From assembly GCF_003255815.1 (NCBI RefSeq), contig NC_037672.1:105547726-105611725 (forward strand): a DNA stretch of 64,000 bases. Reading direction: 5' to 3'. The notes under the pieces are model-generated. The model was not told the origin of the DNA, ran no database searches, and saw only the letters and a list, made by a program, of their open reading frames with translations. Shown piece by piece: positions 1-12,960 of the stretch (position 1 is the first letter of the stretch; every line of letters begins with the position of its first letter). The position numbers and the translations under genes were made by a program. The DNA is from Theropithecus gelada (Eukaryota; Chordata; Mammalia; Primates; Cercopithecidae).

Positions 1-175
1 ACACTGTATTAGCATGAGAAAGTTACTTTACCTCTGTGTCTCGGTTTTCTCATCTCTAAAGTAGTACTAATACTAGTACTGGCCCCATAGGGAGAGAATT
101 GAATGAATTAGCATATGTCAAGCACTTACACAGTGGTCTGGCACATAATAAGAGTTCACAGAAAGTTAGCTGCTT
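1..175 (+). mobile_element. MIR SINE
   Basis: 'agttactttacctctgtgtc' through 'gtggtctggcacataataag' is MIR 3' sequence; the 5' part is cut off by the window edge. Confidence 0.8.
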
Positions 176-192
176 TTGTAATAATTATCTTC

Positions 193-477
193 GGCCAGGC
201 ATGGTGGCTCAAGCCTGCTATCCCAGCACTTTGGGCGGCTGAGGCAGGCAGATCACCTGAGGTCAGGAGTTCAAGACCAGCCTGGCCAGTATGGTGAAAC
301 CCCATCTCTACTAAAAATACAGAAAAACCAGGCATGGTGGCATGCGCCTGTGGTCCCAGCTACTTGGGAGGCTGAGGCAGAAGAGTCACCTGAACCTGAG
401 AGGCAGAGGTTGCAGTGAGCCGAGATCGCACCACTGCACTCCAGCGTGGGTAACAGAGCGAGACTCCGTCTCAAAAA

Positions 478-516
<39 letters not shown>

Positions 517-518
517 AA
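193..518 (+). mobile_element. Alu SINE with AAAT-repeat tail
   Basis: A full-length two-armed Alu starting ggccaggcatggtggctc. The A-tail has become an (AAAT)n microsatellite from about 476 to 518. It is inserted just behind a MIR element. Two predicted peptides from this region are Alu-derived. Confidence 0.93.
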
Positions 519-2599
519 TCATCATCTTCATTGCAGTTGTCCTTGTCCTTTTGCCCTTTTCCCGTCATATCCACTTCCGTCCTGATCATAGCTGCTGAGG
601 TAGGCCTGTAATGTTTAGATGGAGAATATTGGTCATGATTCCCTGTTCCATCTTGCTTAATCTTGAATGCACATACCCACTGATGCAGCAGCGGGTATGT
701 TTTTTCAGGGACCTCTGAAAGGAAGGAGAGCATTTTTTACTTACCCCCCATTTTATTGTTAAACTGTAGTAAAGCCATAAAAGTACAATCACAAGCCAGT
801 ATCGAGGTTATATTACTAATTTTCATTAGCTTAATTTTCTTGAACTTTCTGTCGTAGTTTTAATGTTAGTCAAGGTGCAGTTCTTATAATTGTTAATAGT
901 TTTATTTGTCATTTTAAACACATGTTCCAGTTTGTGCTCAGCAGGATGGAAAAATAAATAGATTTTGTGGGAGCCTGATGCATTTCTCAAGCAATTAAGC
1001 AATGTAAGACACGTTCAGTGCTTAATTACATTTGATCAGAGCACAGGCCATTTGTACATGTGTGTTTTCCGAGAGTATCTACTTTGCCTGTCATTTCTTT
1101 TGTTAGTTTTAAATTAAAAAAAAAAAAATCCCTTAGACTGCAGGTTAATATTTAAAGTTAACTTGTTTCATGTGTTTGGTTATTATACACTTCTGACTTG
1201 GTTTTGATTGCTAATTTATCTTCACTGGATACTTAGGCCAGCAAAGAAGCTTATAGGATTAAATGAGCCTTGAGTGAGGGACAAGTTGTTTTTTTGCTTT
1301 ATAAGAGGAAAAAAGAAAGGAAGAAAGCTAATAGCTGTGTGCATTTCTCCAGTAATGAATCCTTTCTAAACTTTGCTTCATATATTGCATTTTTTCATAT
1401 GAGGAGCCCAGAGAGGATGCATAGCTTTCATTAGATTACTTGTGAGGAGCTGGTGGGCTCCCTGGGAATGGGGCACTTGAGATGTCCCACTTCAGACACT
1501 TACATGCTCTCTGGTGCAACCTTCTTTTTAGTGCACTACACTTCTTTGAGGAAGTGAGAAAGTTTGCATCTTAAAGGGGGTTGGGGGTAGGTTCTTCTCT
1601 CCCAAAGCTTGCTTTTTTTTTTCCCCCTCCTTTTTAAAAAGCAAAAAGTGCATATTTTTTTCTAGAGAGAGCTTCTTTGACTGTTAAAAACAAAGTAAGG
1701 GCAGGGAGAGCCTGCTACGTAGCAGGCATTTTGTGTTACTCTACCATGCTCAATAAGGATTCAAATAGACCTGAAAGCTTCTCCCCAGCCACTGGATTTG
1801 TTCTCTCATCTCTTTTCCTTGCCCCCAACTCTGCATTTTCTGATGCTGAAAAGGAGAGTGATCAGAGTTGTTTCATTTTTTTTTTTTAGCTTTATTCTCT
1901 TCTTCTGTGAGTACAGCTCTGTTGAGGTTTGCTTGCAAAGCAGTGCAGACGCCTAGGAGAAGTTTCAGGATCACAGGAGACCGGCACAGTTACCTGGCTG
2001 TAAGCTCTCCTTTTGACTGTTCCTTATGGAAAGAATATTTGTACTCCCAGTTGTTACCTTCCTACTGAAGGGCATGAGATGTGTCTGTTTCTTATGAAGT
2101 TTTCCCCCCACTTCCTGAGTTGTTGCTTAATTCTTTGTTGGGCTGTTCTCTGCTCTTGGTTGAGGTACTGGGATGTAGAACCACCCTCTATTAGCATATT
2201 AGTTATTGGACTTGGGGTGAGGTTGAAGATACTGTCATTCCTAGAGGGTAGAAGAGGTAGAGCTGACAGGCAACAAACAGAAAATAATGCTATGGGATAT
2301 GTTTGGACATTTTGTAGAGCAGAAATGGCACTTCAGTCAGTCAGGTTTTGGCGTTTTCCTGCCATGTCCTGCCTCGAGCTTTAGTCACTTACCCCTTGAG
2401 TTTCTTCTTTCTTTCCCTTTCCCTTCTTTCTTCCTTATCTGTGGTAGGCACACACACCTCACTCGCTAGTTCTACTGGGATCACAGGAAGATAATGTGGC
2501 TGTTCTCTGTGGCTCTCCCTGTTATATTCATGATGTTATTATTTCTGGTAGTGGTATTTTAAGCTCAAAAGTACAGGCTATGAGGTCCCTGCCAGGGTT

Positions 2600-2780
2600 T
2601 AGATGCTAGCCTTCCTATCCTGCGTTTAGGAACCTTGGACGAATCACTTAACTCCTCTCTGCCTCTTTACTTACCTGGGAATAATGAGACTCACCTCACA
2701 GTTGTGAAAGTTAAATGAACTAATATACAAGCTCCTAGAATAGCATTAGTATATTTGATAGTAACTGTCCGATAAATATT
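2600..2780 (+). mobile_element. MIR SINE
   Basis: 'gaatcacttaactcctctct' through 'ccgataaatattagc' is MIR sequence, + orientation. Confidence 0.8.
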
Positions 2781-4023
2781 AGCTGCTTTCACATAGACCC
2801 TCAGACCTGATCTAGTGAGGATTTATCTTACATTGTCTTCACTGTCTGAAGAGATTTGGTATAGGGAGTTCCAGCAATTCTAAAGATGTTAAGACTTCTT
2901 TATGTGGGTTGTTGAGAAAGATAATCTTAGTGTACTATTTACTGGTTTCTGTAGAGCTAAAACCACTCTACAAAATGTGACACTTTATTCTGTTCAAAGA
3001 ATTTTGATTTCTTTGATTTCATGTGACCGTTACAGTAATCACCCCTGCAGAGATGGTTCCTGGGGTCAATGGTTACAGGCAGAGCCGGGGCCTGAACTTG
3101 AGTTTCTCTTTTGTTCTGCTGCCTATAAATCCCCAAGGCTGAATTCAGTTCTGCCTGCACCTCTGGCATGTGCTATATTGTGGGGAGAAGTGGGGCATCC
3201 ATGGCAGAGGATCCTCTGTGGCTCTCTGGAATCAGTACATCCCAGGTTGACGTCTCCTTGGCTCTGGACTCAGTTAGTCACCTGCTGGTCGTCTCCCATC
3301 AGGGTGCTGTGCTGCCATCCTTCTGCCCATCGTAGACTCAAACTCCCCTGCCAAGACCTAGTTCATTATGTTCCCTCCCTTTTACCCCTCCAGCTTTTTC
3401 CAGAGAGCTTGCTCCTCCTGTTGCTGCAGTTGTTCTTCCAGCCACATGTACTCTGAAGATGGGATCACAATCAGTGTCTTCATACCAGAAAAGGCTCTGT
3501 AACTTTTCTGTCCAGGGAGGGCTCTTTCCTCTGCCTTCTCCTTTGCAGTTCCTAGACCAGGTGTGTTAACCTGAATTGTCATGGGAGCCTCTTAATTGGT
3601 CCTTTCAGCAAAAACTAAAATAAAAAACCCACTCATCATGACAAACATTGTCATATTAGTCTTCCTAGAGAGACATTTGGATTTATAACTCTCCTCTACC
3701 CAGAAAGTGTCCAGCATAGCAACATCTTCCAGGGATTCTTAAATATAACGATGCTGTTGACATGACTGGTTATCCCTTTACCTTTTCAGAATTTGTAGGA
3801 GGTGAGAAGTCTGGGAGAGGTTATCTAGGTTATTATGAAACCTACACACTTAATGAATTTTTTAAAAAACTGTAACAGAATTCTAGTCTAAAAATGGGGG
3901 CATACTTTCTTTGCTTTTTAGAAATACTTTTTGAAATGTAAAATTTCAAAATTTTGAAATGTAAAATTTTAAGTCTAATAAAGGAGGCTGGCCAATTAAT
4001 TTAACTGTTTCAAGAACAACCCA

Positions 4024-4325
4024 GGCCAGGCGTGGTGGCTCACGCCTGTAATCCCATCACTTTGAGAGGCTGAGGGGAGCAGATCACTTGAAGTCAGGCA
4101 TTCGAGACTAGCCCGGCCAACATAGTGAAACCCAGTCTGTACTACAAATACAAAAATTAGTCAAGCATGGTGGCACATGCCTGTAGTCCCAGCTACTCAG
4201 GAGGCTGTGGTGGGAGAATTGCTTGAACCCGGGAGGCAGAGGATGCAGTGAGCCAAGATCACACCACTACACACCAGCCTGGCCAACAGAGCAAGACTCC
4301 TTCTCAAAAAAGGGCGGGGGGGGGC
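4024..4325 (+). mobile_element. Alu SINE
   Basis: A full-length diverged Alu (J/S-like). The tail has mutated into a short A run followed by a G run (cggggggggc) near 4,314-4,325. Confidence 0.92.
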
Positions 4326-5671
4326 ATCCTCAGCAGAACACCTTTTGCTAGTTGTTGAAGTCAGGGAAGACAACTTGTGCTGATGGCAGAGTTCAAGACA
4401 TTATACAACCAGAAACAAGCATAAACCCAAAAATGCCAGCCCTGAGAGATGCAACTGACCTATGACTTTTTTCTTCTCTGGATCAAATCATGAGAACCGT
4501 AAAAGGCAGGCCTTGCTGTCAAGGCGCGGCAGCCTCTGAAGCACAGTGGGCCTCAGGGAGCTTTGACTCAGTCTACTTATTCTGGGGATCTGGAGAAAGT
4601 CAGAAATCAGATGTGGTAGGGTTTGCATAACTTTGGGATTTTCCGGAGAGAGGATGAAAACGGTGGCCCTCCTTGTAATGTCTGGGCACATGGGACATCC
4701 AGTGGAACTGTTGAGGAAGGAGATAGAAGGGAGACCAGTCACCACGCCAGCTGATGTAAGTCTCATAGACTCACCACTCAAGTTGTGCTTCAGAGAAAGC
4801 TGCTTCAAGTCTTGATACATTTACAAAGATAAATAAATCCACTGTGCTTCTGCTTGGCATGTTTACTTGGTCCTGTGGTCAGAGTACTCTGGGGCTTTGA
4901 CAAGTGTGCTAAACACTTAGCCTATTTTTACAACTCTGAAGCACCCGTGTCTAAAAATACTTCCTCTCTGGCTGAGCCTGCCTTCCACCAGGCCTAGAAA
5001 AGTCGTGGAGCTGAGGACATAGCCTTCATATAATTTTATTTTTCCATTGCAGACTGCTTGTCCTCAAGGTCTTACCAGCGTGTAGGTCCCTGTAACATAA
5101 AACATGAGTTCTCAGTGGGTTGATTTAAATTATGATCACTCAGGTTAAATTGTCAGGAAGAGTCCTCCTCGTTTGTTGTAAAGATAACAGATGTCTATGA
5201 GAGGAGAAAAATAAGGCCTTTGTTTTTTTTGTGGTTCACTCCTCCACTGCCTTCTCCTTCCCAGAAAGTTGGCGGTAACTTGGGTGTTACTACATAACTC
5301 ATAACTCAGGAGAACAAATTTTACTTGTTTCTTTGCAGTTCTTTTCTAAATAAGAGCTTAGGTTATCAGGAGAGGCCATCAGCTACAGCAGTGGAAAGAA
5401 CCACCAGGTCTCATCTTGACTTTACCAACAAATGTGTTTATTCAGTCAACATTCCCTAAGGGCCAGCCACAGCCAGGCAGGGTCTAGGTTCTCTGTACAA
5501 AGATGAATGACATTTGGTCAAGAGCCTACAGTAGAGGAGTTCAGATTACTGTAACACAGTTTGGTAGGTGCTGTGGTACACGGATGCAGAGATGTTACAG
5601 GGCACATGGGGGACATCTAGCTTGGGGCTGAGAGGATCTTGGGGAGTAGGCTTTCTATCTGGAAATGATTC

Positions 5672-5968
5672 TTTGTTTTGTTTTGTTTTGAGACGGAGTC
5701 TCACTCTGTCACCCAGGCTAGAGTGCAGAGGCATGATCTTGGCTCACCGCAGTGTCCACCTCCCAGGTTCAAGCGATTCTTCTGCCTCAGCCTCCCGAGG
5801 AGCTGGGATTACAGGCACACATCACCATGCCTGGCTAATTTTTGTATTTTTAATAGAGATAGGGTTTCACCATGTTGGTCAGGCTGGTCTCTAACTCCTG
5901 ATCTCATAATCTACCCGCCTTAGCCTCCAAAGTGCTGGGATTACAGGTGTGAGCCACCGCGCCTGGCC
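5672..5968 (-). mobile_element. Alu SINE
   Basis: A minus-strand Alu with a TTTTG-repeat tail, ending ...gccaccgcgcctggcc. It splits an older repeat (5,430-5,671 and 5,969-6,230). Confidence 0.93.
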
Positions 5969-6287
5969 GATGCTTAGGCTTGGTTAATAGGTGAAGTTGG
6001 GGAGAAGGTGAGGCCAAGAGAAGGGCTGGAGTTGAGGGGCAGATGTAGGGAGCTACCAGCCTTGTGGTAGTGTTAAGACTGTCATGCATGAGGCAACAAT
6101 GAGTGGTGTGTCTGGAGAGGAGGTGAATCCCAGTCCTTTAAGGGCCTTGCATGCCATTTGTAGAATTTAAGCTTTATTTGGTCATGGGGAGCCATGGAAG
6201 TTTGGTGGAGTAAGTGACACAGACAGAATTACCTCACACAGAATTGCATTTCAGGTGGAACACTATTGCCTATATGTATGACACATC

Positions 6288-6471
6288 TTTTTTTTTTTTT
6301 TTTTTTTTTTGAGACGGAGTCTCACTCTGTCACCCAGGCTGGAGTGCAGTGGCACAATCTCGGCTCACTGCAACCTCCGGGTTCAACCCTCCTGAGTTCA
6401 AGTGATTCTCCTGCCCCAGCCTCCCAAGTGGCTGCGATTACAGGCATGTGCCACCACGCCTGGATAATTTT
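6288..6471 (-). mobile_element. Alu SINE, truncated
   Basis: A 23-nt T run followed by the right arm and a little of the left. The element stops at 'ggataatttt', so its 5' half is missing. It abuts the antisense L1 fragment. Confidence 0.88.
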
Positions 6472-7490
6472 AGATTTGTTTTTGTTTCAGTTGTGGTAAA
6501 GTACACATAACATAAACTTTACCCTCTTAACCTTTTTTTTTGTTTGTTTTTTGAGACAGAGTCTCATTCTGTCATCAGGTTGGAGTGCAGTGGCATGATT
6601 TTTGGCCCACTGCAACTTCTGCCTCCCGGGTTCAAGCAATTCTCATGCATCAGCCTCCTGAGTAGCTGGGATTACACGTGCCTGCCACCACACCTGGCTA
6701 ATTTTACTGGTTTCTAGTAGAGACAAGATTCCGCCATGTTGGACAGGCTGGTCTCCAACTCCTGACCTCAGGTGATCCACCTGCCTTGGCCTCCCAAAGT
6801 ACTGGAATTACAGGTGTGAGCTACCATGCCCAGCCCCTCTTAACCATTTTTAAGGGTACAGTTCAGTGGCCTTATATATTCACATTGTTGTGTAATCATC
6901 AGCACTATCCATCTCCAGAATTCCTTTTCATCTTGCAAAATTGAAATTCTGTACCCATTAAACAGCAACTCCCCATTCTCCCTGCTCCCATCCCTTGGCA
7001 ACCACTGTTCTGCTTTTTTTCTATGAATTTAACTATTCTAGTTACTTCATATATGTGGAATCATATAATGTTTGTCCTTTTGTGACAGGCCTATTTCACT
7101 TAGCATAGTATCTTCATGGTTCATCCATGTTGTAGCATGTGCCAGAATCCCTTTCCTTTTTCAGCTGAGTAATATTCCACTGTATGCATAGACCACATTT
7201 TGTTTATCCATTCATCTATCAATGGACACTTGAGCTGCTTTGATTTTTTTGGTTATTGTGAATAATGCTGCTTGAACATGATTGTACAAATATCTGTTCA
7301 AGTGGCTGTTTTCAATATTTTGGGGTATATGATTTTTGATGAATTGCTGTACTGTTTTCCCAGCAGCTGCGCCATTTTACAGTGCATCAGCAATACACAA
7401 GGGGTTCCTGTTTCTCCATGTTCTTGCCAACACTTGTTTTGTCCTTTTTTTCTTTTTTTTCTTTTTTTTCTTTTTTTTTTTTTTTTTTAG
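6472..7490 (-). mobile_element. L1 (L1M-type) 3' ORF2 fragment, split by an Alu
   Basis: The sequence from 'gtggtaaagtacacataaca' onward, with 'ttcatccatgttgtagcatg' and 'tatccattcatc', is the antisense of L1 ORF2 3' sequence. It is interrupted by the Alu at 6,533-6,835 and ends in a T/C-rich stretch (7,440-7,489). It has many stops and is inactive. Confidence 0.85.
6533..6835 (-). mobile_element. Alu SINE inside L1
   Basis: A full-length minus-strand Alu flanked by 'ccctcttaacc' on both sides (about 6,522 and 6,836), which is its target-site duplication. Confidence 0.93.
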
Positions 7491-10400
7491 TAATAGTCAT
7501 CCTGATGGATATGAATAGATCAGAGGTTTTTAACATTATACTGTGATGGACATTAGAGATTTCATTAATCTCCTTAATGGCTCCCAGAAGGTTGGCGAAG
7601 ATTCCTTCTCTGACCTTTGTTTTACATATTGGCCTTCAATATGCATTCTTAAGGAGAAAGGTGTTCATGGCTAAAATGTTTGAGAGTCCCACACTGAATG
7701 ATCTCTGGGTTGCTTTCTCTCAAAACTGATGATCCTGATTAAACAATAAATGCTTTTGCCAGTCTCTTAAAGTAGTTGAGAAACTAGGTGTCTTAGTTTC
7801 CCTTCTGTGATAGAGAAGAAACCTGTGCTGGAGAGCAGTGAGTTTGTGTGTCTGTGGCCATCTCTGACCTGATTCACACATGTGCCCCTCACAGACAGGC
7901 GCAGACACAGGGTTGGCATGCCTCTGGCCTTACGTACAGCCTCTTTGGTGAAAGGTATAAGACACATTCACATGTTGGAGTGAATTAAGCTCACATCCAT
8001 TGTGAAATCACAGGGCTGGGTACCGCTTAAAGAATATTGATCTTGCACTGGGCAACACATGGCAACTGCCCTCCATTTCCCCTTTTACCTAGCATCACAA
8101 CCACCAGTACTAGAAAGCAGTTAATCTGCTCACCAAAATAACAGAGAGAGACTTTTGTAGCATTTTTTCCACTCGGGAATTGACTAAAGACTCTGGCTGT
8201 TAGCTCCTTTTTTTCTTACTATCCTTTTCAAACTAATAATGTGATTTCTCATAATTTTAAAGTAACTTGAAGCTTACACAAAGTTTGTCATAAAGGTTTC
8301 TAGCAACAAAACCAGTCATGACTTCTTGAGAACTTATTTCTAAAATAATTTACAAATTGAGGCTTATGAAAAAATAGCTCTGTCATTCAAGTATTCATTT
8401 CATGAGTATGAAATATCTCCCTTGTGCTAGACATCTGGGCAGGTAAAAAGTAAGATGCGATTGCTGCTCTTGAGAAACCCACTGTCTAGTGGAAGAAGTA
8501 CAGGTATGAACAACTAATTGTAATGTAGGCACAGACAGCCTACCTGTCATATCTGGGATTTGATCTGAAACAGATGAAAGTTTTAATAGTTTACATACCT
8601 TGCCTTAAAGTATGGTTTCTAAATACTTAAGATGTGATATGACATATAGTGTGTATATATATATCTTATGCTAAGGAAAAAGGGACATTAAAAAAGCTTA
8701 TGTTAAAAAAAGATATATGTATACATTGTACTGCCTTTATGTTTATGAAATTTGTATTTACTGGAAATACTAGTTGGCCTGCAGATAGGAGTGTGCCTAA
8801 CCACCCTATATTGGGATTTGTGGTAACGGCAGCTTGAGAATCTGAAGTGGATGATGCAACAGCACTTTTGAAAAGGTCTCTCCATGCTATCTTGATTTCA
8901 TCATCTAAAGTTGGTATTGGCAAAGAGAAGATAAGTGTTCAGATAAGATAACTGGATATCCCAGTTACCCTGATTTGATCATTACACATTTTAGGTAAGT
9001 ATCAAAATGTCATATGTACCCCAAAAATATGTACAGCTATTACATACCAGTTTTTTAAAGAAAAAAGGTTGGTATGGTTAGCTTTTCTATTTCAAGTGTA
9101 TCATTCATCTTTCACTTCTGGGATTTCTCCTATGCTCTGGTTGGTTAATAACTTTTATTCTGAAATCAGTGAGATTCTTATGATATGAAATAGTCTATAA
9201 CCAGTTAAGTTTGTATTTCTCTGTTCTGTTCACATTCTGGGGACTGGGCTGCCATTACATAACTGAGCAGCCATTGGTGGTTCACACCAGCTGCACACCC
9301 AGTTATTTTCTTTCAGTATTCCTGTGCAAAAGATCTGCTATATCTGTAAATCACTAGAGGCACAAAGAAGAAGTGATTACCTCTACTAAGGGTTGGGAGA
9401 AGTTTCACTAAAGGAGATGTGGTGTCCATATTAGATTATGAAGAGTTGAAGTCCATGAATTAGCAATGAGGGAGCAGGACATGTCTGGCAGAGGAGACCA
9501 CATGAGCAAGGGCACAGAGCCATGAGATAGCACAGAGGAGGGAGACGTGTGGTGTGGCTGGGGAAGACTACAAATCAGGTTACTACTGTCCTAAGCATTT
9601 GTTATTTAGCAGTTATTTATTGAACAGCTATCATGTTCAAGGCATGTGATAAGTACTAAGGGATACAAAGACCAAATCAATTTCAGCCATTAAGGGATTT
9701 TAAATCTAGGAAACAAAAAACCCCAAGCTATTGTGATGTGCCAGGCATCACTGCAGGTTTTTGACTTGTATTAACTCATTTAACCCTCCCAGAAACCCTA
9801 TTGCCCCTGTTTTATAGATGAGGAGACAGCCTGCTGAGGTTAAGGAATGTTTTCCATCCCCCCACTTGGCACACAGGCTCTGGAGTCTGGCCCTTGCCTG
9901 TCTCGGTGCTGTTTCAGGCTATTGCCCTCAGACCCCCCATGTCTTCCAGGGTCAAGAAAGGTGTGTGCACAGGCAGCTTGAGCTCCCTGTCACGTGTAGA
10001 CAGAATAATGTGCCTTCCCCAAAGGCAGTTATGAGAATCAGAGGGGATAATTTATGAGAAGTGCAAGCTGTCTGAGAGTAGGGGATTTTGTTATGTTCAC
10101 CTTACAGGGTAGGTGTTGAGTCAATAGACTGTAGTCAGTGAAGGAATTAATGCAGTAGCATGCCTAGTGTGGTGCTCTAAGTGGTAGTTTTGGTCCATCC
10201 CTAGGGGAGCACAAGTCTTGGGCAAAGGATCAAAAGCACATACCTCTGAGAAGCCAAGTGTTTTTGTCTGTAACCTTTGATCATTCAACGGGAAGCATTT
10301 TCTAACCTCTGCATTTTTTTTACCCTACAAAGGCTTCCTTGCTGTCCAAGTTGTGGTATACTCCAGTGTATCTACCTGGCTTTCAAGAGAAACATAGCAC

Positions 10401-12254
10401 TTCTTGTTCTGTTTGTAGCCTCAAACCAACATGTAACCAAAAGCTGTGAATGAATAATCACTTGAAGGACTCCAGATTTTATTCAGGAGGAATAACTGGA
10501 AACCATAATCATGAACTTCCATATCTGTCATAGGAAAAAGGTTGACCTCAGCAGCAATGAGGGATAATTCTTTCAAGAAAGGAATGAAGAAAGAAAGATA
10601 GAAAAGAGATTTTTAAGGTCAAAAAGAAGCAGCTGAAGAATGTGTGTAGGACAGCCTTAGGAGTTACTACACTTCAAGACCTGGGTGTCTGCTAGAGGAA
10701 GGAACATTACCCTGCGGGGATGATGTTTGAGTTTTACTTTAAGAAGATGAAACAAATATCTGTTAAGGGTTGGGAGAGCTGAGCTTGGAGGCTGAAAGCC
10801 CAGCTGGGAGGCTATTGTTAAAGAGGTAAGATGCCCCTAAACTAGTGTTCAGGGTGTTATGTGGTACTAAAAGGAATGTTAAACCAAGTGATAACACTGT
10901 ATTCAGTTTAAATGTTTATTTGATACTGTAACTTACCATATACACCTTTCTTTCTTTCTTGTCTGTATTGGATATTCCTAATCAAGATACTTCTTTCTTA
11001 ATATTTGATCTTATGGTTGCCAAAAAGATTAGATGAAGCCATTGTTTTTCAAACTAGGGTCTTTGGGGATCTAAAACTTACATTAAAAAAGTCTTAAAAT
11101 TTGCCTCTTTTTGGATGATCCTAGAATTAATATAAATGTATTCTGGATGATTTGAATGTACCAGGCATAATGAGATCTGAGATACCCATGCCCTTATGTG
11201 CATTTGTGTTCATATTATTTGTGCCAAGTGAAGCCACAGTGTCTCTTCCAAGGACATTTTGCCTTGAGTTGAAGAAAGAAAAGTGGTGGGAGAATGGAGC
11301 AATTACAGGCACTTGATAATGTTGTTGTTAGGACTTTGAATGCTAAAGAATGGAGCTTCACAATGGTCAGTACGGTATTTATGTTGTAAATGTGTGTTGT
11401 CCAGATTCTTTCTTTGGAAGAATAATTAGTTATAGGCATAATGGTAACTGTGATGAATTTTCCTCTTCCAAATATCAAAAACAGTCATATGCTCATTTAA
11501 TCCAGATTTTAATATCATAATTGTCTGTTTCAAAAGAACAAACTACATAACTGTGAAGTGACGCTTCATTAAAATTGACATTTGACCTTGGAGAACTGGT
11601 TAAATAAAATTAAATGAGATAGGATAGGCCTGGTGTCTGGCATTTGGAATGCACTCTCTATCGGAGCTGGTACTAGGGCTGGCAAACCTCAGTGGGCTCT
11701 GGTTTCAGTTGGTTGTGGAGTCTTTCAAGGAATTTCTTCTCTAGGAGATTCAGGATTTTCTCTCAGCATTGTGGCCTGGGGAGAAGAAAGGAGGATCAAA
11801 GCTCAAAGGTGGTGGTTAGTCAGCCAGGAGCAGGCAGGTGACCATCAAGGATCTGTACAGGGGATGGTAGATGCAAGTGTGGCCAGACGTCAAGGCTAGA
11901 AGAGCACTATTGCAGAGAAAGGGGCTGGAACAAACATAATCAGGGAAACAAGTGCAGGGCTTGACCTTCAAGAAAGGAATTAAGAAGCAAGCTTTATGTA
12001 GGAGTGATGGAGCAAGACCCTGATGTGAAGAGTCCCAGGCAGGAGGCCTAGTGGGGCTTGACCTTTCCTTGGGGAATGTGTGGGGGAGGAGTCTTCCCAG
12101 TAGTATCTTCAGGATAGCGTCTGGAACTTTCAGAGAGCAACAGGAATACTTTGGAACTCAATTGGTTTAGAGCTTCTCAGTGGTTTGAGGAGATAGATGG
12201 CAACCCAGGAGTGGCTGGTGTAGGCAGGGATAGGGATCAGGGCCAACAGGTCAT

Positions 12255-12610
12255 TTTAGGGCAGTGCTCAGCACCTGGGGGTGTTTTTAAAAGTAGGAAT
12301 GACTAGGCACCACCCCAGGCTAGAGGAATTCAAATATCTGTAGGTGGGGCCTGGGTTTTGGGCTTTTAAAATATTCCCAGTTGTTTCTAATCTGTGCCAG
12401 ATTGGAGCACAGATCTTAGAGCAGTGGTTCTGAAACCTTGGTGAGCATCAGAATCACTTGGAAGGCTTGCTAAACCGCAGCTCACTGGGCCCTACTCAGA
12501 GTTTGATGCATTGGGTCTGGAGTGGAGTCTGAGAATTTGCATTTCTAACAAGTCCCTGGGTGATTGTTGCTGCTGGTCCATGACCCACACTTTGAGAACC
12601 CCTGTCCTAA
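12255..12610 (+). mobile_element. Two adjacent MER5-like hAT relics
   Basis: 12,421-12,610 ('gcagtggttctgaaaccttg' ... 'gacccacactttgagaacc') matches MER5A of the hAT-Charlie group nearly end to end. The preceding 12,255-12,420 ('gtgctcagcacctgg' ... 'ttgggcttttaaaatattcc') looks like a second related element. Confidence 0.7.
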
Positions 12611-12774
12611 AACCACAAAAGGGTGAGGGTGTTCTGTGTTGCTTTTGAGTCTGTAATACTGACATGGAAACTGTCATTTGTCTGGGTAGGTGCTCTTGTT
12701 TATCGAGTAATTTTTGCTATTACTGTGACTTTGATTGAAGCTGAAGGATTCTTGTTGAGGGTGTGTATTAGTTT

Positions 12775-12960
12775 CACTTAGTAGCCCTGCGGCCTTAGAC
12801 ACGTTATTTAACCTCTCTAAGCATCAGTTTTCCTCATCTATAAAATGGATTAGGGTTGTTGGATTAATCAGAAATAGTTTTGGAAAATGCAGATTATGAA
12901 CCTGGCACATAGTAGATGCTCAGTACGTGGCACCTCTTATTTTTGCTGCATTTGGCTTCT
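12775..12960 (+). mobile_element. MIR SINE
   Basis: 'gacacgttatttaacctctc', 'cctcatctataaaatgg' and 'acctggcacatagtagatg' identify a MIR. Confidence 0.82.

Noticed and set aside
2902..3456. 184-codon + strand ORF in intron 1
   Set aside because: Composition looks random (Cys/Trp/Leu-rich), with no domain and no promoter or exon signals. It is probably chance.
7440..7489. T/C-rich tract as a possible splice acceptor
   Set aside because: It is the T-rich part of the antisense L1 region and no coding frame follows.
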